Of a stretch of 64,000 nucleotides of DNA, positions 40,772 through 52,875 are shown piece after piece (within the stretch, counting starts at the first letter, position 1; each line of letters opens with the position of its first letter). A program made the translations under genes and the position numbers. Origin of the DNA: Gari tellinella (Eukaryota > Mollusca > Bivalvia > Cardiida > Psammobiidae); contig OV277864.1 of NCBI GenBank assembly GCA_922989275.2, positions 71,180,158 to 71,244,157 of the forward strand. The letters run 5' to 3'. The notes beneath the pieces are model-generated. The model had not been told where the DNA came from and did not search any database. It saw only the letters and a list, made by a program, of their open reading frames with translations.

Positions 40772-40830
40772 TGTTTGGAGTCAGATCAGACGCCGGGTAA
40801 CCTGGCGTCTGATCTGGCTCCAAACTGTTT
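40772..40830. repeat. GATCAGACGCC-family hairpin
   Basis: Near-perfect arms CTGTTTGGAG...CAGATCAGACGCC, with CGGGTAACCTGG at the loop. Confidence 0.7.
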
Positions 40831-41152
40831 GCAGTATACATACTTTGTTATCGATACAAGCTCGTTTATTGTGATAGAATAAAATATTCTCCATTGTCGG
40901 TTACACAAACACATAGTAAACAAACCCTCTGGATAAACGTGTGATTATTCTGTGAAGTTAGCTCTAGGTAGTGCAGATAATTTGAATTTGTGAGCAAATA
41001 GTAAAAAAAAACACTTGAAGAAACAAGCACATGCGTGTTTTTCTGACGCTTTGGTGTGGAGGGGACTTTAGAATGTTTCATTAATCTAATCAAATATTTA
41101 ATTAAAAGCAACTGTCTATACTGAAAACATTCATCAGAGTATTGAGTTTTAA

Positions 41153-41690
41153 AGGGACTCGCAACCGGATGGTGTACTTGTCAAAATAAAATAAAATACT
41201 CAAATAAAAGCAAAGTTGTGGCATTATTTGGCTTCTGACATTAAAAGAATATGATCACTCTCCAAAAAAAGTCTCAAGAATCGTCACCGAATCTTAGATT
41301 TTTAGATATTTTCCATCGTTTTTTTATACCGACTAGTAGACGGTATAGTTGTTGTTGTTGCTTCTCTACACGGACTCAGACATACACCCGAGCCGAATTA
41401 CGAAGTTGTATGCACTTTCGATAGCTAAACATTGAAATACGTTTAATCGATCTGAGATAAACGGATAGTTCCGTGGTCCATTGGTCTAAGCGGTTTCCCC
41501 TATTTTGCCTTCTGTCCGCCAATGCCGGGCCCCGGGTTCGAATCCCACCAGAGACCAATATTTTTTTTTATTGAAATACATTTTTTAAACAGAATTTCTT
41601 ATCCTAAACTAATTCTTTACCATTTATATAAGCGTTTGACACATATTTACAAATTACTATTTTTAATGCACCATCTGGTTGCGAGTCGCT
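41153..41690. mobile_element. TTAA-flanked element with tRNA-like unit, copy 1
   Basis: 538 bp, flanked by TTAA at 41149-41152 and 41691-41694. The TIRs are AGGGACTCGCAACCGGATGG and, inverted, AGCGACTCGCAACCAGATGG. It contains a TACCGACTAGTAGACGGTA palindrome and a tRNA-like segment. The other copy is 59690-60227, almost identical and the same length. The empty target is seen in block A (~13485). TTAA duplication suggests piggyBac-type mobilisation, though the termini are not the usual CCC. No transposase. Confidence 0.85.
41468..41560 (+). ncRNA. tRNA-Leu/Ser-like segment with Pol III boxes
   Basis: An A-box-like TGGTCTAAGCGG (from ~41482) resembles the D-loop of long-variable-arm tRNAs. 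The B box GGTTCGAATCC (41535-41545) is perfect. A T-run follows at ~41563, as a Pol III terminator would. Acceptor and T stems do not pair fully, so this is a tRNA-derived promoter or relic, not a working tRNA. Confidence 0.6.
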
Positions 41691-41694
41691 TTAA

Positions 41695-42145
41695 AACTGG
41701 AGACCAACATTTTTGTAGTAACATACTAAACGCCTTGCGACGAGTAAACTCGTCAGTAACAAACAGTGTACAGGTGAATAGTACACTTGTGCTATGCAAA
41801 CAGTGTAGACGACCTAGATCAAGAGGACTCCTTAACGAGCACTCTGATGAAGATCTGAACTGTTTTGTCATTTTGCAATATAAAACTGAAAGCGACCCTA
41901 AATAGTCATAAACGGACTTGACGCTTTTGGCAAATGGACTTTTCCATCAAATGTTTCAAGGATGAAATGAGTTGAAACAATACAAAGGGGTTAAATTCAT
42001 TAGTATGTCCCAAATCGAAGGTTTATTGGAACTGCAGTGCTTTTAATTGATTGTTAACTTATCTTTCGGAACTCTTGATTAAGGATGTATTTAACATGTA
42101 AGTAATTTTTTCAAGGCATCTACCTTTTGTCTTTCATGTCTTATT
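41695..42145. other. No gene seen
   Basis: Short open frames only; no repeat family recognised. Confidence 0.4.
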
Positions 42146-44042
42146 ATGCCCCCAGAATCTACGATTCGGGGACATATAGTTTTTGTCATGTGTGTTGGTT
42201 TGTCTGTCTGTCCGTCCGTCTGTCTGTGCCAAAAACCTTAACCTTGGCTATAACTCTTGCATTTTTGCACCTAGGCCTTTTATACTTGGCATATGTCTTC
42301 CCTGTATCAAGACCTTTCCAACCATACAACACTTTTTGACCTTGTTACCTTGACCTTGACATTTGACCTACTTTTGTAAAAATCTTAAAATGGCTATAAC
42401 ATTTGCACCAGTAGGCCCAGGGCTTTCATATTTTGTATGTATATTTCTTGTGTCAAGATCTTTCCAACCATACCAACATCTTTGACCTTGCGACCTTCAC
42501 CTTTACCTTTGACCTATTTAATCAAACTTTAACCAAAAACCTTAACCTTGGCTATAACTTTTGCATTTTTGAATCTCGGCCTTTTATACTTGTCATGTGT
42601 ATTCCTCATGGCAAGACCTTGCCAACCATATAAAACTTTTTGACCTTGTGACCTTGACCTTGACATTTGACCTACTTTAGTAAAAATCTTTAAATGGCTT
42701 TAACATTTGCACCAGTTGGCCCAGGGCTTTCATATTTTGTATGTATATTTCTTGTGTCAAGACCTTTCCAACCATACCAACATGTTTGACCTTGCTACCT
42801 TCACCTTTACCTTTGACCTATTTAATCAAACTTTAACCAAAAACCTTAACCTTGGCTATAACTTTTGCATTTTTGCACCTGGGCATTTTATACTTGGCAT
42901 GTGTATTCCTCATGGCAAGACCTTTCCAACCATACACAACTTTTTGACCTTGACCTTGACATTTGACCTGTGTCAAGACCTTTCCTACCATACCAATATC
43001 TTTGACCATGTGACATTGACCTTCACCTTTGACCTATTGAATCAAACTTTAACCAAAAATCTTAACATTGGCTATAACTTTTGCATTATTGAACCTGGCC
43101 TTTTATACTTGGCATGTGTATTCTTTCCAACCATACAAAACTTTTGGACCTTGTTACCTTGACATTTGACCTACTTTTGTAAAAATCTTTAAATGGCTAT
43201 AACATTTTCACCAGTTGGCCCAGGGCTTTAATATTTTGTATGTATATTTCTTGTGTCAAGACCTTTCGAACCATACCAACATCTTTGACCATGTGACCTT
43301 GACCTCGATCTTTGACCTATTTAATCAAACTTTAACCAAAAATCTTAACCTTGGATATAACTTTTGCATTTTTGCACCTTGGCCTTTTATACTTGACATG
43401 TGTTTTCCCTTTCTAACCATACAAAACTTTTTGACCTTGTGACCGTGACATTTGACCTACTTTTGTTGAAATCTTTAAATGGCTATAACATTTGCACCAG
43501 TAGGCCTACGGCTTTCATATTTTGTTTATATATTTCTTGTGTCAAGACCTTTCCAACCATACCTACGTTTTTTGCCCTTGTGACCTTGACCTTTGACCTT
43601 TATTTGTTTAAATCTTTATACGCCTATAACATTTGAACCAGTAGGCCTAGAGCTTCCATACTTTATATGTTTCTTGTGTTAAGATTTCTCCAACCATGCC
43701 AATGTTTCATTTACCCTACGACCATGACTTTTGACCTACTTTTGCAAATAAGCATTACATTACAGAACATGATGCTGGCTGGGGGCATTTGTGTTTCACA
43801 AACACATTGCTTTTCATCTGATCATCACCAAACTTTCTGAAAATGTTTGTTGACATAAAATGGAGACCAATTTGGATAGCCATCGGCACCAATTTATGCT
43901 AGGCCCTTTGGAGTAATGGCCATTGAAGTCCTCAAAATGGCGCTCCACTACAGTTTCAGCTCTCTAACTTTTACGTTTGATAGTCTGGATTCCCCTCCCT
44001 GTATCATCGGGGGCATTCGTGTAACTGGGACACGCTCTTGTT
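42146..44042 (+). mobile_element. Pearl-like element, 'ATGCCCCC' hairpin type
   Basis: The 5' hairpin pairs GCCCCCAGAATC with GATTCGGGGAC, followed by a GTCTGTCCGTCCGTC run. About ten tandem units of ~150 bp contain CTTTCCAACCATAC, TTTGACCTTG and ATGGCTATAAC. It ends GGGGGCATTCGTGT, a GTGTAACTGGGACAC hairpin and CTCTTGT. Long open frames at 42433-43636 are translations of the repeat and code for nothing recognisable. The 3' terminus matches that of the AGCTCACC elements. Confidence 0.7.
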
Positions 44043-44100
44043 TTTGGAAGAGCTGTTTCTGATAAATGGAAAAAATAGCATGTTGCATGGTGTACATTTT

Positions 44101-45832
44101 AGCTCACCTGGCACAAAGTGCCAAGGTGAGCTATTTTGATCGTGCTATGTCCGTCGTCGTCCGTTCGTCCGTCCGTTCGTTCGTTCGTTCGTTCGTCCGT
44201 CGTCAACAATTTCTTTAAACAACATCTCCTCCTAAACTACTTAATGGATTTTTACCAAACTTGGCAGGAATGATCCTTATATGGTCCTCTTTGAATGTTG
44301 TTCAAATGTTTCCGGTCCGTTGCATATCTAGGTCACAGGAGCTAAAGATAGATCGTTTCAATAAAAACTTAAAAAATCTTCCAGTCTGAAACCACAGTAC
44401 CCTGAGCTTAGATATTTGGCACAAGGCATCATCTATAGGTCCTCTATCAAGATTGTTCAAATTATGTCCCTGGGGTAAAAAATGGCCCCGCCCCGGGGGG
44501 TCACACATTTACATAGAGTTATATAGTGAAATCTTCAAACCTCTTCTTCTCTGAAACTAATATAGCTAGAGCTTTGGTATTTGGCATGGTGTAACTTCTA
44601 GAGGTACTTTACTAATGTTGTTCAAATGGTTCCGGTCCGTTGCATATCTAGGTCACAGGAGCTAAAAATAGATCGTTTCAATTAAAACTTAAAAATCTTC
44701 TTGTCTGAAACCACAGTACCCTGAGCTTAGATATTTGGCACAAAGCATCATCTACAGTTCCTATATCAAGACTGTTCAAATCATGTCCCTGGGGTGAAAA
44801 AAGGCCCTGTCCCGGGGGTCACACATTTACATAGAGTTCTTTAGTGAATTCTTCAAACCTCTTCTTCTCTGAAATTAATATAGCTAGAGCTTTGATATTT
44901 GGCATGGTGTAACTTCTAGAGGTACTTTACCAATATTGTTCAAATGGTTTCGGTCCGTTTCATATCTAGGTCTTGGAGCTAAAAGTAGATTATTTCGATT
45001 AAAACTTAAAAAATCCTCTTCTCTGAAACCACAGTACCCTGAGCTTAGATATTTTGCACATATCATCATCTACATGTCCTCTATTAAGATTGTTCAAATT
45101 ATGTCCCTGGGGTCAAAAATGACCCCGCCCCGGGGGTCACAAATTTACATAGAGTTATATAGTGAAATCTTCAAACCTCTTCTTCTCTGAAACTAATATG
45201 GCTAGAGCTTTAATATTGGGCATAGTGTAACTTCTAGAGGTACTTTACCAATATTGTTCAAATGGTTACGGTCCGTTACATATCTAGGTCACATGAGCTA
45301 AAAATAGAATTGTAATTCAATAAAAACTTAACAAATCTTCTTCTCTGAAAACACAGTACCCTGAGCTTAGATATTTTGCACAAAGCATCGTCTTCAGTTC
45401 CTCTATCAAGATTGTTCAAATAATGCCGCTGGGGTCAAGTATGACCCCGCCCGGGGGTCACAAATTTACATAGAGTTCTATAGTGAAATCTTCACACCTC
45501 TTCATCTCTGAAACTAATATAGCTAGAGCTTTGATAATTGGCATAGTGTAACTTCTAGAGGTATACTTTACCAATATTGTTCAAATGGATCCGGTCCGTT
45601 GCATATCTAGGTCACAGGAGCTAAAAATAGATTTTTTTTAATAAAAAGCTTAAAAAATCTTCTCTTAAACTACAGTACCCTAAGCTAAGCTATTCTGCAC
45701 TCAGCATCATCCAATCAGCAATTGGCACAATCATATTGTCATAATTTCTCAGTTTTCCAAGATATGTTACATTTACATCAACGGTCCCAGGTGAGCGATT
45801 AAGGACCGTATACGGCTCTTGTTTCACGAAGT
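44101..45832 (+). mobile_element. Pearl-like element, 'GGTCACAGGAGCTAAAAATAG' core type
   Basis: AGCTCACCT hairpin, long CGTTCGTTCGTCCGTC run, then ~310 bp units (TTCCGGTCCGTTGCATATC; ACAGTACCCTGAGCTTAG; GGGGGTCAC; TAACTTCTAGAGGTA). It ends CAGGTGAGCGATTAAGGACC, a CCGTATACGG hairpin and CTCTTGT. It is close to 61545-63798. Confidence 0.8.
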
Positions 45833-47620
45833 ACTTGTGTAAGTACTTTGTGACTTTTTGCACTAAGGCCATTTGGGAAATGGGTGTCAAATTGGGACTT
45901 TTTTTCAATTTTTGTCCCAATCAAAGTACAAGCTTCAGTAATATATATTTCAAATGAAATAAACAGCGGATCTACATGGTATCTATTTAGACCTACATTT
46001 TCAACCAATCATATTTGATCAGAAAATTAGGTTTAAGAGCACCTGTTGCAAACTGAATTGTCTGATTTGATAGTAGCCAGTAATATATATTTCAATTGAA
46101 AACAAACATGTTTTTTATTCATTATTTATTTAATATCTGTCTTAAGTCTGTGGAAGTTTTTTTTTCAAATAAAGAAATATAATCAAGACAATACAGTCAC
46201 CAGATTTAAAAAATATAAATCTCTGAATACCAACAACATGATTTTATCTTTAATTATGTTTTTGGAATTTGAAAAACATATTTCTAGTATTAAATCTTTT
46301 TATATTCTACCAGATGAAGGCCAATACTAAGATAATTCAAAATATGAAAAGAAATTGATAGGTAAGTGTTGAAACTTTCGAGTCATTATAGAAAACGGAG
46401 TTATGTCCCTTTACAAAATTTCAAAATAGTACCAAATTGGTGATATGTAGAACTTCATATCTTTTCAAAAGTGGTGCCTGTTTTGTCTTAATTAAATTAC
46501 TTCTAGAGAAAATATTACCATAGACATGAACTGACATGAAATAAATCACGCGAAACTAAATTATCAATGTTTGTTTTCATTTTAAATAGATTTTGCTGAA
46601 GCATGTTCTTTGAATAGGACAAAATAAGAAAAATGAAATCCTAATGTGACGCACATTTTAAAAATGACCGTAGAGCCAAACATGTACAGCAACATACGAT
46701 TGTTTTCTATTTTTCATTAGTTGTAAAAGGTTCTTCAAAACAAAACCCATGATATAATTTTTAAAAAATACTTCATGAGCTTAATAAATTCATAACCCTT
46801 TGCATGCTAAGTAATATTGCACCATTGTCGAGTATCAAACAGTTATGCTCCTTGAACAGACAGCGCGTGCTTTAAGATCCATCAGATCTTGGTCTACACT
46901 GTTTGTAAATGTCACATGTACTATTTGTACACAAAATGTTTTTAAATGACCAGTTAACTAGTAGCTCAATATTGAGCCCTCATTGTTTTAGATATCTGCA
47001 CGCATTTATAGTTCAAAGGAAAGCTTGAAACCATCTCAAACAATCACTCGGGACTCATTTGACATAATAAGTGTTAATATCTTCCACAACTTCCTGGTAT
47101 ACGAGTATTTGTTATGCAGCGAAAATGCATGCATTTGCATTTCCTTTTATCTGTATTGGTACGCGACAAGAAGAAAGACTGGGGGGCAATAGTTATCCCA
47201 AAGGAGGTTAAACTTTGCGTGATTGATAATCATACACAGACAGAGCACGGGATAAATTGACATGTTTTGAATCAGCAGTTGAAAAGTAATAAATTATGTT
47301 TTGTTTGATTCTAAAAGGTTTTGGGCTCGTGTTTGACACGTTGGTTTTTGATTAACAATCATTTCACATGCATTAACCCGTTCATCCCCGCCATGCATTG
47401 GGCCTGGTGTACCCATAGCTTTTTCTCCAGATAAGCAACACATATGAGTATTCATTGGTGGTGTTGAATACAGCTCTTTAACCTTTCAATGATAAAATTA
47501 TTCGGGAGAGTTTTACCCCTTCACCGCTTTATTGTCGTCTGCTTCATTATTGTTGTCTGCAAGACACTTTTCAAAGTTAGATTTTCGGTTGTGTGACTTA
47601 AAAAATACCGAAAAGAATGT
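45833..47620. other. No gene seen
   Basis: AT-rich with scattered short open frames. TTAACCCGTTCATCCCC near 47374 and TTTACCCCTTCACCGC near 47512 look like MITE ends. The second probably pairs with AGTGAAAGGGTTAAG at 47714-47728, making a MITE around the hairpin at 47621. Confidence 0.4.
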
Positions 47621-47685
47621 CAAACAGTTTAGGTCCTGATCAGACGCCGCGTTACGCGGCGTCTGATCATGACCCAAACTGTTTG
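47621..47685. repeat. GATCAGACGCCGCG-family hairpin
   Basis: CAAACAGTTTAGGTCCTGAT and its complement surround CAGACGCCGCGTTACGCGGC. It is flanked by MITE ends, suggesting it is the core of a TTACCCCTTCAC...GTGAAAGGGTTAA element. Confidence 0.75.
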
Positions 47686-48100
47686 CAAACACGCTTTCTG
47701 ACGTCATTGAGAGTGAAAGGGTTAAGCGTTACTCATTCACCTTAATGCTTTTGATGAACATTGTAAGTTTCCGAATAAGTCTAGTCTATCTTTAAATATT
47801 TAGGATTAGTTTTAATATTATCATACGAAATAACAGACAGTCCAGATGCTGATCAGATGCTACTTTGTTTGTACAGAACAAATGTATTCTTCTCATGTAA
47901 ATGATTTGTAATTGACAAGTGTGCTCGTCACTTGAGCCCCAGATACCTTCCTACTTTGTCGTAGTTCTGGGGCTTAATTGTCATAGGGAATTGCTTCTGT
48001 TTATTAGACGGGATTACCACCTCTGCCAAGAACTAAAAGGAAGACAGGACCGTGGTTGGGATCCCATGCGATGTTTGGCATCGAATATCGATAAGAGTGT

Positions 48101-48160
48101 CAAACAGTTTGGGTCCTCATCAGCGTTACGCAGCGTCTGATCAGAACCCAAACTTTTTGT
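48101..48160. repeat. GATCAGACGCCGCG-family hairpin, damaged
   Basis: The right arm is complete (GCGTCTGATCAGAACCCAAA). The left arm lacks part of the CAGACGCC segment. Confidence 0.6.
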
Positions 48161-48823
48161 AAACGCGCTTGATGGCGTCATTGAGAGCGAAAGAGTTGAA
48201 CGTAAAAGAATAAAATATACACTGTACTGTTCTTTTTCTTTGGTATATGATGTAACAATCTTATTTTCTAGACCATAGCCCTTAGTACTTCTACAGTGGA
48301 GAAACACGTTTATACTGAAACAATTACAATCTCGCGGCTGATCAGGCTCAATTTGTTCGTCTCTCATATTAAAACTAGTCGTTAACGTTTTCAAGGAATT
48401 GAATTTTTCTACATTTTATTGCATTGCGTTTGAGGTTCCGCATGTGTTTAAACAGGGAGACTAATTTTTTTCTTCACAGTATACCAAAACGCATTCTGAT
48501 TTGCTTGCCAATGTCACAAATGACACTTGGAAAGGTTTGCTGATACTGCGATGAATCTAATTGTCAATTTTGGTACGTCAAATGATAATCGGATTCAGAC
48601 TGGTCAAGGAAATTGAATTGTACGATCAGAAAGCAATTCACTTTAGTAACAGTGTCTGTACTTGAGGAGTATCAGTCTACAATCTTTAATGAATTAAGTC
48701 ATTTTGCTTGAATTATGCATGTGCTGTAGCAGTCAATCACACGTTGGTATGTCTACGATAGAATCCTAAGAGAGACGGGTTTCAAACCCTTAACTGATTT
48801 TATCCTAGTACAATAGTTATTTG
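48161..48823. other. No gene seen
   Basis: Short open frames without motifs. Confidence 0.4.
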
Positions 48824-48888
48824 CAAACAGTTTGGATCCTGATCAGACTCCGCGAAACGCGGCGTCTGATCAGGATCCTAACTGTTTG
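48824..48888. repeat. GATCAGACGCCGCG-family hairpin
   Basis: Nearly perfect arms of ~28 bp around CGCGAAACGCG: CAAACAGTTTGGATCCTGAT and its complement. Confidence 0.8.
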
Positions 48889-49274
48889 ACGCTCATTTTA
48901 ATATTTCTTAAGTAAAAATACCTGAAATTCAAATTTGAGAAAATAGAAGCTGATGATAATCGTTTAAAATTGATGATGTCATGGCAGGAAGGGGTTATAC
49001 CTATCCCGACAACGTCAATCACCATTGCACGGCTAAATAAGATGAGAATTACAATATAATAGAATTCACAGCCAAGAATGTGTCGTAAGACACACTTAGA
49101 TACCTAAATGTGGCTTATGATGCATAATTGACGAAGTTATGGCACTATTACTACATCTTGCAGATAAACAGCTAACTCTGCGAACTGCTTGGCAATTTTA
49201 CAAAACATGCCAACATAATGCGTTTGTTTACCGTTTAGTTTTACATGTATTTGAAAATGTCGATTTCCTTCATA

Positions 49275-49500
49275 CTTCTTCTACTACTATTACTACTACT
49301 ACCACTACTACTACCTACTTTTGCTTCCGCTGTTGCTAATTTACTTCTACATATACCACTACTACTATAACTACTACTCCTACGACAAAAAGTACTACTT
49401 CTACCACTACTTCTTCGACTACTACTACAAATATAACTACTAATACTACTTTTACTTATTTTACTATTATTAGTACTACTATTGCTACCTATACAGCAAC
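49275..49500 (+). repeat. (TAC)n microsatellite, imperfect
   Basis: Runs of ACTACTACTACC, TACTACTT and related triplets across ~225 bp, forming long Thr/Tyr artefact frames. Confidence 0.85.
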
Positions 49501-49974
49501 ATCATTACGAGTGACCAAATTACCAAGATGTTTGTTTGCCCTTTTGTTTAAACTGTACATGTATTTGTTTCATAATTTCACATACAACAATATACACATA
49601 CTATAACATAATAAGCCCTTTAGAAATTAAAGTAACAAGAACATCTTAAATAAGATGAATTAACAATCATTGATTCAAAACAGATACTATATGTAGAAGT
49701 TTCATGCAGGATTAATACGGAGTAAAAAGCTCCATGTCATTTGAAAAAATGGTCAAATGACACAAGTATGGATGTAGTTAAACTATATCTAGTTGATTCA
49801 TTTTAAGTGAAATTTGTAATAGATTATACATCACTATCCTTCCAAATATTCTCATCAAAGTGTTGGCCGCGGTGTACAAATTAATCATGTAGAATAGAGG
49901 CACATGGAAATACGATGAAAATTGGCAGCCATAAACACTTTGTATAGTGCACATCACATCATGAGTATCTTAAC
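49501..49974. other. No gene seen
   Basis: AT-rich sequence; no motif or repeat family recognised. Confidence 0.4.
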
Positions 49975-50187
49975 CCCTTCACTGCCATGACGTCATCAGT
50001 TTTAAACAATTATCTGATTTCATTTCTGAAATTTAAATTTGAGGTATTTAGACTTAAGAAGTATTGATATGAGTGCCAAACAGTTAGGATCATGATCAGA
50101 CGCCGCGTTTCGCGGCGTCTGATCAGGATCCAAACTGTTTGCAAATAGCTATCGCACTCGTGGTATGTAAGGCAGTGATGGGGTAAA
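49975..50187. mobile_element. MITE with GATCAGACGCCGCG hairpin core
   Basis: Its ends TTAACCCCTTCACTGCC and GGCAGTGATGGGGTAA are inverted. Its core (50077-50141) is the perfect CAGACGCCGCGTTTCGCGG hairpin. This copy best shows that the recurrent hairpin belongs to a MITE family. Confidence 0.7.
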
Positions 50188-51258
50188 CGTATACGTTTCT
50201 GCAGACAGATAAAATGATTTTGAGAGAAAAAATCTGAAAATGAGAATTTATATCTAGGTTATCAAGGTCCAAGGTTACCAGCTTGTTTTATTTCCGCTAG
50301 GTTATGATAAGTATTTAATTAAACAGTGTCTTATCTGAAGAACTAGGGTAATGGACAAATTGTTATTTGCATGAAATGATATTTTCACTTCTCATTTTTT
50401 AGATATGGCGAGTTTGTTTTTGATTAACCTACCAAACTTTTAGCGACGCCTAAACGCATCATTCTCAAACAGTGTACATGTGAACATTACACTTGTCCGT
50501 TGCCAAACGGAACACTCTGATCGGCGTTTGCATACGGCATCGCGACATATGAATGGTCATATAGCGCCGATGTCTTTACGTAATAAAGTACACCCCATAA
50601 TTATTAGAACACGAATTTGATTTAACCAATTACTCCGTAACCTGTTGTCTAGTTTTGAAGACAGATACTCCTTAAAGACATTTCCTCAGTTCTTTGATTG
50701 ACTACCCCCATCGTTCTCGATAGGCGTGCAAGTAACTGTCAAAGCATGCTTCATAATCTTTACCAATCTCAGTTTACCTGGTAAGGCCCATACAAACTCA
50801 TACTCTAGAGGTCTTTCAATGGTTATTTCTAGCCAAACTATCAAGAATAAAAGTCGGGCCTCACATCAGACGCTTCTATGCTATTGGCATGTGCACAAGA
50901 CCCATACATATTGCTTGGGAAATGCCTGGATAGGTGATATCACCGATAGTAGGTCAGGAAATGTCTTTAAGCAGGTTGAAAGTTACTACATGTACCTATT
51001 AAGATATGAAAATATTGTTTATTGTATATATTCATGACTAGATAGCTTGAATCTGATTTTGTCAGCGGAGGAATTAATTAGAGGCATGAAAAGGTGTATA
51101 TATGGGGATAATGGATTAATCTGAGTCCATATGAACTTTCAGGAGTCAGTAAATTGAAATAGCTTAATATCTGGCAAATACAGATGTGAAAAATGCTAAA
51201 AAGTACAATCGAAGACTCATGCAAGTGACTGTTAAATAAATAGAGGATATTGAATGAG
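50188..51258. other. No gene seen
   Basis: A 103-codon open frame at 50726-51037 has no motif. Fragments of MITE ends (CAATTACTCCGTAACCTG) occur near 50630. Confidence 0.4.
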
Positions 51259-51374
51259 TGTGTTTTCAGTCGTGAATTTATTGAACGAGTTGGATAAAAT
51301 AATATGTTGCGAGCCTTGGCGAACAACATATCATTTTATCCAACGAGTTCAATAAATTCAAGACTGAAAACACG
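51259..51374. repeat. Long hairpin, ~50 bp arms
   Basis: TTTTCAGTCGTGAATTTATT with GAACGAGTTGGATAAAAT and ATGTTG is matched by its complement, around a short GCGAGCCTTGGCGA loop. Probably a foldback element; no flanking duplication resolved. Confidence 0.75.
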
Positions 51375-51644
51375 AATTTGATATCCTATTTATCACATAA
51401 ACACCAAATGACACGAAAATCCGAACGGTCTTACTTTTAATTTTGCCCTCGGCTCTTATGAAAACGATTCGTCATAGGTGTTATTCGGTTTTATTCATCC
51501 GTCGATAAAAACACATATCAAACTAAAATAAAGAAAATCAACATCATTGTGTTGTGAAAACACTTTTCTGATACCATACTCAAATTTTAAATTAACGTTT
51601 AATTTAAAATTGTTCTAATTGACTAAAAATGATCGTTTGACATT

Positions 51645-52102
51645 TAGAATTATTATTATTATTATTATTATTATACCAGATTTATATAGCGCTCTTTTCA
51701 CACAGGGACTGTGCGTTCAAAAGCGCTTTACATGAAATAACACATATGTACCTATAAATCGAGAAAAGACAAAATAACTACAATTAGATCTGAAATAAAA
51801 CATGAATAAACATATAAAAGACAGTCCCCCAAAACGGCGATCACATTACCCCCATCAATCAGCAATGAACCGACCGGCTAAGTATTGCCGACTGATATAA
51901 ATAATGGTAGAGCGCCCAATGCAGGCCATCGACAAAACACAAATAACTATAATTAGATCTAAAATAAATAAGAATAAAACATACAAAAGACAGCCCCCAA
52001 AACGGCGATCACACTACCCCCATCAATCAGCAATGAACCAACCGGCTAAAGATTGCCGACCAATAGAAATAATAGCAGAGCGCCCAATGCAGGCCATCTA
52101 AT
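51645..52102 (+). repeat. (ATT)n and a ~166 bp tandem duplication
   Basis: An ATT run at 51649-51674 leads into TATATAGCGCTCTTTTCACAC, a sequence often seen at retroposon ends. From ~51768 a unit of ~166 bp is repeated twice (AAAACGGCGATCACA; CATCAATCAGCAATGAACC; GAGCGCCCAATGCAGGCCAT). Confidence 0.7.
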
Positions 52103-52149
52103 GTAACATAACTAGGAAAAATAGCATGCGACCATAACTAAAAACTCTA

Positions 52150-52875
52150 TAGAAGATCAATGACATGATTAAAAATGGTGAAAGCTGTCCAAGAATTATA
52201 CCACAGACCCCGCCAACTGGTTTCAAAAGAGATCAGAGCCATATCCCTACCATCAAAGATCCACCAGACAGGCACTGGTCAACGGTACAACCCCAGAACT
52301 AAAAATTAGACCCATAACATATACAGAATGAACACAGCCTTAGGGTAGCAGTCATCTACCCTCTCCACCCATCTACACCTCTCTCTCTCTCTCTCACACT
52401 CTCTCTCTCTTTCTCTGACAGTCTTTCTCTTTCCTTTTTCTTTCCTTCTGTAGTCTTTTTCTTCAACAAAAAAGTTAAGTAATTTCGTCATATTTCATCT
52501 ATATGCCATTGTTCCTGTACTGTATATTTACATTGTAGGGGGAGGGTCGGATCTAATGTTGTTATAACTTGTGACCCAACCCCAATTCCATGTATATTTG
52601 AGGGAATAAAAATATGTTTAAACTATCCACCCAACACCCGCGGGACCTACATGTTCCATGGCTGAAATTACACCCTTACTTTATAAAACATCAAGATACG
52701 AAGCTGTCCCTGAATTATACCGCAAACCCCAAGCCAGTCGGTTTCAAAGAGATCAGGGGCAATCCCTACCATCAAGATCCACCGAACAGGCATGGGCAAA
52801 CCGTACAATTCCAGAACTCCCATTTAGACCCACAATATCTACAGCAAGAACATAGCCCGGAGGTAGCAGTCATCC
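52150..52875 (+). repeat. Diverged direct repeat pair and (CT)n
   Basis: 52165-52345 and 52695-52860 share AGCTGTCC, AATTATACC, GGTTTCAAA, GAGATCAG, AGATCCACC and ACAGCAAGAACA-like text in order. Between them lies a CTCTCTCT run (52380-52420). The shared text could be an old coding fragment, but both copies have stops. Confidence 0.5.

Noticed and set aside
41468..41560. Functional tRNA-Leu or tRNA-Ser gene
   Set aside because: The acceptor and T stems do not pair fully and the segment sits inside a mobile element in two copies, so I call it only tRNA-like.
41844..41860. Second hammerhead core (CTGATGA)
   Set aside because: CTGATGAAGATCTGAAC lacks the GAAA box and closing stems.
42433..43636. 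Consecutive open frames with near-repeated protein sequence
   Set aside because: They are translations of the ~150 bp tandem core of the ATGCCCCC-type pearl-like element; frames break between units and no domain is present.
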